10,125 bases of DNA from NCBI GenBank assembly GCA_013203365.1, contig JABMQG010000123.1:1-10125 (forward strand), in the 5' to 3' direction. The first letter of the stretch is position 1. The number at the start of each line of letters is the position of its first letter. The position numbers were made by a program, and so were the translations under genes. This document shows positions 6,530-10,125 of this stretch, piece by piece. The stretch comes from Planctomycetota bacterium (GTDB lineage: Bacteria; Planctomycetota; Phycisphaerae; SM23-33; FEN-1343). Below the pieces are notes generated by a model that saw nothing but the letters and a program-made list of their open reading frames with translations, was not told where the DNA came from and made no database searches.

Positions 6530-6570
6530 CGTGGAACAAAGTGAAAGAACGTGAAAGAACTTGAAAAAAC
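6521..6570 (+). repeat. Five tandem degenerate 10-bp units across the fliG stop
   Basis: Five successive decamers run without gaps: GTGGAATAAC (6521), GTGGAACAAA (6531), GTGAAAGAAC (6541), GTGAAAGAAC (6551) and TTGAAAAAAC (6561). Units 3 and 4 are identical. The first unit contains the last codons and stop (6527-6529) of fliG, and the rest fill most of the 64-base gap to fliH. The period is close to one helical turn and the A runs are in phase, so the DNA may be bent. Slippage duplication of the gene end is the simplest origin. Confidence 0.7.
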
Positions 6571-6593
6571 CTTGATCGAGTGAGTCAGAGAGA

Positions 6594-7325
6594 ATGCCGC
6601 GAGTGATCAAAGAAAGTCAATCGATCCAAACGCCCTGCCTGGGAAGGCTCTCGGCGTTCAACGTTGTCGACTTCGCCCTGCAGGCCCACAAGATGGTGGC
6701 CGAAGCACGGGCTCAGTCGGCCGCTCTGCTGGCCGACGCCCAGGCAGATGCCAGGCAGATCACCGAACAGGCCCATCAGCAAGGGCATAAGCAGGGCCAC
6801 GTGCTTGGCTACGAGAAGGGCCTGACCGACGGGCAGGCTGACGGGGCCGAAAAAGCCTTTAACGAGGCGATGGCCAAGTTCAACCAGCAGACGGCAGACC
6901 TGCAGACCATGCTCAAACAGACTATCCGCCAGCTCGACGAAGCCCGGGAAGACATCCTCCGCCAGGCGCGTGCCGACCTGTTGGCTCTGTCGCTGACGAT
7001 CGCCGAGAAAATCACACGCATTCAGGCTCGTGGAGATATCGAAGCCGCCAAGGCCAACCTGACCGAGGCAATCGATATGGTCAGTAGCCGAACACAGTTG
7101 CAGGTGAGGGTCTGCCCGGCCCAATTGGATCAGCTTCGCGAGTACGCCGGCCAGTGCCTGGCCGACCTGGGCGAAGCCGAGTCCGTCAAGTTCGTTGCCG
7201 ATGACCAACTCCAGAGCGGCGATGTAGTGGTCAAGACTCGCAACGGGCAGGTGGACGGGCGGATTGAGACGCAAATCGAAATGGTAATCGACGCCGTCAC
7301 CGGCCGAGCGAGGGCCGGATCATGA
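6594..7325 (+). CDS. fliH: Flagellar export ATPase regulator FliH
   Basis: FliH dimers bind the ATPase FliI and tether it to the C ring, acting as a stator-like arm and brake on ATP hydrolysis. The 243-residue protein has a short variable N-terminus and an Ala/charged helix from about 28. The region 60-88 shows the FliH-specific glycine repeat in perfect register: A60, G64, G68, G72, G76, G80, G84 and A88. A long coiled coil follows (about 90-147). The C-terminal globular domain ends in SGDVVVKTRNGQVDGRIETQ (208-227), the family's typical FliI-binding end. The ribosome binding site is weak (GAGAGA just before ATG 6594). The stop overlaps the fliI start by ATGA (7322-7325), consistent with coupled translation of two partners. 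Confidence 0.88.
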   Translation: MPRVIKESQSIQTPCLGRLSAFNVVDFALQAHKMVAEARAQSAALLADAQADARQITEQAHQQGHKQGHVLGYEKGLTDGQADGAEKAFNEAMAKFNQQTADLQTMLKQTIRQLDEAREDILRQARADLLALSLTIAEKITRIQARGDIEAAKANLTEAIDMVSSRTQLQVRVCPAQLDQLREYAGQCLADLGEAESVKFVADDQLQSGDVVVKTRNGQVDGRIETQIEMVIDAVTGRARAGS

Positions 7326-8671
7326 GCATGTTTTCACCCTATATTCAAATTGCTCGCCACGCCTTGCCGATGGGCGTTCAAGGCCGGGTGGCCGCCGTGC
7401 GCGGGCTGACGGTTAGCGTCTCTGACTTCGCCGTCCCTGTAGGGGCCGGCTGCCGAATCTGCCGAAACGGTCAGGCCGTGCAGGCCCGTGTGGTCGGCTT
7501 CGTCGATGGCAAGGCGCTTGTTATGCCGCTTGGAACCACCGCCGGCATCGCACATGGCGACAAGGTTGTCTGCACCACCGGCCAGCAGACTATTGGGGTT
7601 GGCCGATGCATGTTAGGCCGGGTGCTGAACGCCTTCGGTCAACCGATCGACGGCCTTGGCCCGATGGCGTTCGAGTCGCGGCGACCAATCTATCCCGACC
7701 CGCTCGACCCCATGAAGAGGGAGCGGATCAGCGAGCCTATCGGAACCGGCATTCAGGCCATTGACGCCATGCTGACGGTAGGCCGCGGCCAGCGGATGGG
7801 TATCTTCTCCGGCGCAGGGGTGGGCAAGAGCGTCCTGCTGGGGATGATCGGGCGGTATACCTCCGCCGATGTTACGGTCATTGCACTGGTCGGCGAACGT
7901 GGCAGAGAGGTGCGAGACTTCATTGAAAAGGACCTCAGACCCGAAGGCATGAAAAAGGCCGTAGTCGTCGTGGCCACCGGCGACGAGCCGCCGCTGGTGA
8001 GGGTGCAGGCCGGCGCGACCGCCACGACCGTGGCGGAGCACTTTCGCGACGCCGGCTGCAACGTGCTGCTGCTGATGGATTCGCTGACCCGCCTGGCCAC
8101 AGCACAGCGCCAGATCGGCTTGGTCGCCGGCGAACCGCCCGCAACAAAGGGCTATACACCCAGCGTCTTCAACCTGCTGCCCGAACTGCTCGAACGCAGC
8201 GGTCGGACCGCCGTAGGTTCCATCACCGGATTCTATACCGTGCTCGTCGAGGGCGACGATATGAACGAGCCGATCTCCGACGCCGTTCGTAGCGTTACCG
8301 ACGGGCACATCTGGCTGTCACGCTCGCTGGCCAACCGCGGGCAATACCCGGCCATCGACGTCTTGGACAGCATCAGCCGCATTATGATTGATGTCGTCGA
8401 CGCCGAGCAACGCCAGGCCGCCGCCGAGGTCCAGAAGGTGCTGGCTGTGTATCGGGATATCGAGGACCTGGTCAATATAGGCGCCTATGCCGCCGGCACG
8501 AACGCCGAATGCGACTTAGCGGTCAAGGCCGTCCCGCTGGTCAACGAGTTCCTCAAGCAGCAGATTGACCAGCAACGCAGCTTCAACCAGGCCAGGGATG
8601 CCCTTGTCGACCTGGCCAACCGTATTCGACAACTCGCCGGCAGGCCCGCACGAGCGCCGGCGGCGGCGTGA
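7322..8671 (+). CDS. fliI: Flagellum-specific ATPase FliI
   Basis: FliI is the F1-beta-like hexameric ATPase that prepares chaperone-bound substrates for flagellar type III export. The 449 residues are a normal length. The beta-barrel N-domain spans about 1-95 (QGRVAAVRGLTVSV). The catalytic domain has Walker A GAGVGKS (164-170), catalytic E192 in GERGREV, Walker B NVLLLMD (247-253), and the export-ATPase signatures GEPPATKGYTPSVF (270-283) and LSRSLANRGQYPAIDVLDS (332-350). The C-terminal helical domain binds FliJ and FliH. ATG 7322 overlaps the fliH stop. A second in-frame ATG two codons later (7328) is equally possible and changes only two residues. Confidence 0.97.
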   Translation: MSMFSPYIQIARHALPMGVQGRVAAVRGLTVSVSDFAVPVGAGCRICRNGQAVQARVVGFVDGKALVMPLGTTAGIAHGDKVVCTTGQQTIGVGRCMLGRVLNAFGQPIDGLGPMAFESRRPIYPDPLDPMKRERISEPIGTGIQAIDAMLTVGRGQRMGIFSGAGVGKSVLLGMIGRYTSADVTVIALVGERGREVRDFIEKDLRPEGMKKAVVVVATGDEPPLVRVQAGATATTVAEHFRDAGCNVLLLMDSLTRLATAQRQIGLVAGEPPATKGYTPSVFNLLPELLERSGRTAVGSITGFYTVLVEGDDMNEPISDAVRSVTDGHIWLSRSLANRGQYPAIDVLDSISRIMIDVVDAEQRQAAAEVQKVLAVYRDIEDLVNIGAYAAGTNAECDLAVKAVPLVNEFLKQQIDQQRSFNQARDALVDLANRIRQLAGRPARAPAAA

Positions 8672-8691
8672 GCAAACGAAAATAATCGACT

Positions 8692-9165
8692 ATGGCTAAG
8701 AAATTTAAATTCCGTGTAGAGCCGGCCTTGAAGCTGCGACAGCAGCGAGAGCGGCTGGCCCTGCGTAAATTAGCCGATGCACGCAGGCAGCAGGGGCAAA
8801 TCGAAGAAGGCATCAGGCACCTACGCCGACAAATCTCCGAACAGGATGCCCTTGTCCGTCAGGGCGTGCTGACCGGGACGGTCGACGTGCAGTACATGAG
8901 CATGTACCGCACGTACGTAATGGCCCTGCACCGACGAATCATAGACCATGCCGATCGTCTGCGGGCGGCGGCTGCACAAACCGGGCAAATGAGGGCCGAG
9001 GCGACCGGCGCCGTCAAGCAAAGAAAGGTACTGTCGACACTGAAGGAAAAGCTCAAGGGCCGCTACGAGAAACAACTGGCCCACAGCGAGCAGCAGGAAG
9101 TCGACGAGATGGCCACCACGCAGGCAGCCCATCGCCGGTTGGCCGGTGGCGTCTTAGACGTTTGA
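8692..9165 (+). CDS. fliJ: Flagellar export protein FliJ
   Basis: FliJ is the small coiled-coil stalk of the export ATPase ring. It contacts FliI and the FlhA gate and recycles chaperones. The 157-residue protein is almost wholly helical and charged. It starts with the family signature FKFRVEPALKLRQQRERLAL (5-24) and ends with a second helix containing RKVLSTLKEKLKGRYEKQ and EQQEVDEMAT (about 111-141), the typical FliJ C-terminal pattern. There is no membrane segment. It lies 20 bases after fliI, the standard place. No clear Shine-Dalgarno precedes ATG 8692, so translation may depend on coupling to fliI. Sequence conservation in this family is low, and the call combines the two end motifs with position. 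Confidence 0.88.
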   Translation: MAKKFKFRVEPALKLRQQRERLALRKLADARRQQGQIEEGIRHLRRQISEQDALVRQGVLTGTVDVQYMSMYRTYVMALHRRIIDHADRLRAAAAQTGQMRAEATGAVKQRKVLSTLKEKLKGRYEKQLAHSEQQEVDEMATTQAAHRRLAGGVLDV

Positions 9166-9204
9166 ACCGCAGCTTTTGAATTAGAAATTCGATCGTGCCG
9201 CGAT

Positions 9205-9233
9205 GAGGCCGGTGGCATACCAATGGCGGCCTC
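9205..9233 (+). other. Hairpin upstream of the MotE-like gene
   Basis: GAGGCC (9205-9210) pairs perfectly with GGCCTC (9228-9233). The 17-base loop can form an inner stem TGG-CATA-CCA (9213-9222). It lies in the 101-base gap after fliJ and ends just before the GAGGAA ribosome-binding-like site at 9237-9242. No T run follows, so it is not a typical terminator. It could mask that site or protect the upstream message. Confidence 0.4.
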
Positions 9234-9266
9234 GCCGAGGAAACGAGTGAACTTGGGCAGCGAAGT

Positions 9267-9884
9267 ATGAATAAACTTTATCAATTTCTGGCGATGGTTT
9301 GCCTGGTTGTAACCCTGTCCATTGCCGGACTGTGCCTCTACCTGGCGGCAAAAGGTCGGCTGACAAGCGAAAACCAAGCAGTCTTGGTCAAGCTGCTCCG
9401 TGGAGAGCGATTGGTCGACACCCCCACGCAACCGACTGAACAGCCGACCGCGCCGAAAGCAATACTCGCTGCCGTCGCGGATCAACCAGCCGAAAACGCC
9501 CAGGAACCAGACTTGTGGGAGAGGCTTCTCGAACGCCGACAGGCCGAGCTGCGATACCGGAATGACCAGTTGGAAATACTGGCCAAACTAGTGCAACGTG
9601 AACGAGACGATCTCCGCAGGCAGCGAAAGCAATGGGCAGAAGAAATCGAGCTGACCAAAAAGGTGGCTGCCGACAGCGGCTTCCAGAAACAGGTCAAACT
9701 CTACGAGGCCCTCGCGCCAAAGCAGGTTAAGGACATTTTGATGAATCAGCCGGAGGCTGAAGCGGCCGGGTATCTCGCCGCCATGAGCAAGCAGGTGGCG
9801 GCCGATGTGATATCAAAGTTCCGCACCGCCGAAGAGCAGCAACGCCTGCAAAACCTGCTGCGATTAGTTCGGCAGACAGGCTGA
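9267..9884 (+). CDS. MotE/YlxF-like flagellar membrane protein
   Basis: This 205-residue protein lies between fliJ and fliK, where Bacillus has ylxF and alphaproteobacteria often have motE. It has one N-terminal membrane helix (about 8-28) with no obvious cleavage site, so it is probably anchored with the rest outside the cytoplasm. A Pro/Thr/Gln-rich linker (51-82) and a highly charged coiled coil (about 84-132) follow. The C-terminal region (about 138-200, including YEALAPKQVKDILMNQP and AAMSKQVAADVISKF) resembles the MgtE N-terminal fold found in MotE. Family knowledge suggests a chaperone-like or structural role for the motor or stator periplasmic parts; the exact role here is inference. 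ATG 9267 is the first in-frame start after a TGA at 9204. Its own ribosome binding site is poor, but a 7-codon frame (9247-9270) with a good one ends over its start. Confidence 0.75.
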   Translation: MNKLYQFLAMVCLVVTLSIAGLCLYLAAKGRLTSENQAVLVKLLRGERLVDTPTQPTEQPTAPKAILAAVADQPAENAQEPDLWERLLERRQAELRYRNDQLEILAKLVQRERDDLRRQRKQWAEEIELTKKVAADSGFQKQVKLYEALAPKQVKDILMNQPEAEAAGYLAAMSKQVAADVISKFRTAEEQQRLQNLLRLVRQTG

Positions 9885-9896
9885 TAAGGAATAGAA

Positions 9897-10125
9897 ATGC
9901 TCGAAATGGTAAAACAGCTCACACTGGCAACAGCCCCGCAGCAATCGGCGGCGACTAGCCAACGAATCGGCCAAGACGACCGCCAAGCCGGACTGTTCGA
10001 GAAGCTGTTCGGCCACGCCGACACTGCCAAAACCGACAAGCCAGACAAACCCCCACGCGTCGAAGACGATCGGCCGGAACTGTCAAGCGGGTTGGATACG
10101 GCCGATCACGCCACCACTGTAGCAG
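9897..10125 (+). CDS. fliK: N-terminal part of probable hook-length control protein FliK (3' truncated)
   Basis: An open frame from ATG 9897 runs to the right edge, giving 76 complete codons with no stop. AAGGA at 9886-9890 lies 6 bases upstream, and the frame begins 12 bases after the MotE-like gene. The visible part is hydrophilic and low-complexity: a short helix (MLEMVKQLTLATA), then AGLFEKLFGHADTA and a Lys/Asp/Pro-rich stretch. FliK N-termini are disordered export-signal and ruler regions of just this composition, and fliK follows the MotE/YlxF gene in operons of this order. The diagnostic C-terminal domain is outside the window, so the name rests on position and composition. Confidence 0.65.
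   Translation, partial: MLEMVKQLTLATAPQQSAATSQRIGQDDRQAGLFEKLFGHADTAKTDKPDKPPRVEDDRPELSSGLDTADHATTVA

Noticed and set aside
6585..7274. 229-codon minus-strand frame opposite fliH.
   Set aside because: It is a shadow of fliH. Its Gly/Leu-rich sequence mirrors the fliH codons.
7613..8308. 231-codon minus-strand frame opposite fliI.
   Set aside because: It is antisense to the catalytic core of FliI and has a His/Gln-rich composition typical of reverse-complement shadows.
1..10125. CRISPR arrays, transposons, tRNA or rRNA genes.
   Set aside because: No spaced repeat arrays, transposase frames, terminal inverted repeats or cloverleaf/rRNA-like stretches were seen; the window is almost fully explained by flagellar genes.

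Overview
The window is the start of a bacterial flagellar basal-body gene cluster, all on the + strand. It holds a two-component regulatory pair followed by the rod, MS-ring, switch and export-apparatus genes flgB-flgC-fliE-fliF-fliG-fliH-fliI-fliJ. A MotE/YlxF-like gene and the 5' end of a probable fliK come next. Moderately high G+C, very divergent FliF, FliH and FliJ, and a histidine kinase/NtrC-type regulator next to flgB suggest a Gram-negative, motile member of the Planctomycetota (Phycisphaerae-like). That placement is an inference from protein style with no marker gene in view; a deltaproteobacterium-like lineage is the main alternative.

Layout. Positions 3-143 are the last 46 codons of an unrecognised gene. 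Positions 147-2391 encode a soluble PAS-less histidine kinase (FlrB/FleS/FlgS type) and a REC-AAA+-Fis sigma-54 activator (FlrC/FleR/FlgR type). The 202-bp gap at 2392-2593 is the only long non-coding stretch. It carries a near-consensus sigma-54 (-24/-12) promoter (2522-2537) and, upstream of it, two exact copies of a 10-bp direct repeat 43 bp apart that could bind the activator. Positions 2594-9884 are a tightly packed basal-body operon with gaps of -4 to about 100 bp and no recognisable terminator. fliK continues past the right edge.

How it works together (inference from the families). The kinase would phosphorylate the activator, which would open the sigma-54 promoter just downstream and switch on the rod/MS-ring/C-ring/export operon. 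FlgB, FlgC and FliE form the proximal rod and its junction to the MS ring (FliF). FliG is the rotor torque protein on FliF. FliH-FliI-FliJ form the export ATPase complex, the MotE-like protein is a membrane-anchored accessory protein, and FliK controls hook length. From flgB to fliK the order is that of the Bacillus fla/che operon, but it is preceded by a regulatory pair of the kind known from polar-flagellate proteobacteria.

Nothing here looks like a new defence, mobile or RNA-guided system. The points worth a second look are regulatory and structural: the sigma-54 promoter with paired repeats, a five-copy decamer repeat across the fliG stop codon, intercistronic hairpins, two possible minicistrons that could couple translation, an exact A-(xxxG)6-xxxA register in FliH, and a FliF with an atypical second periplasmic domain.
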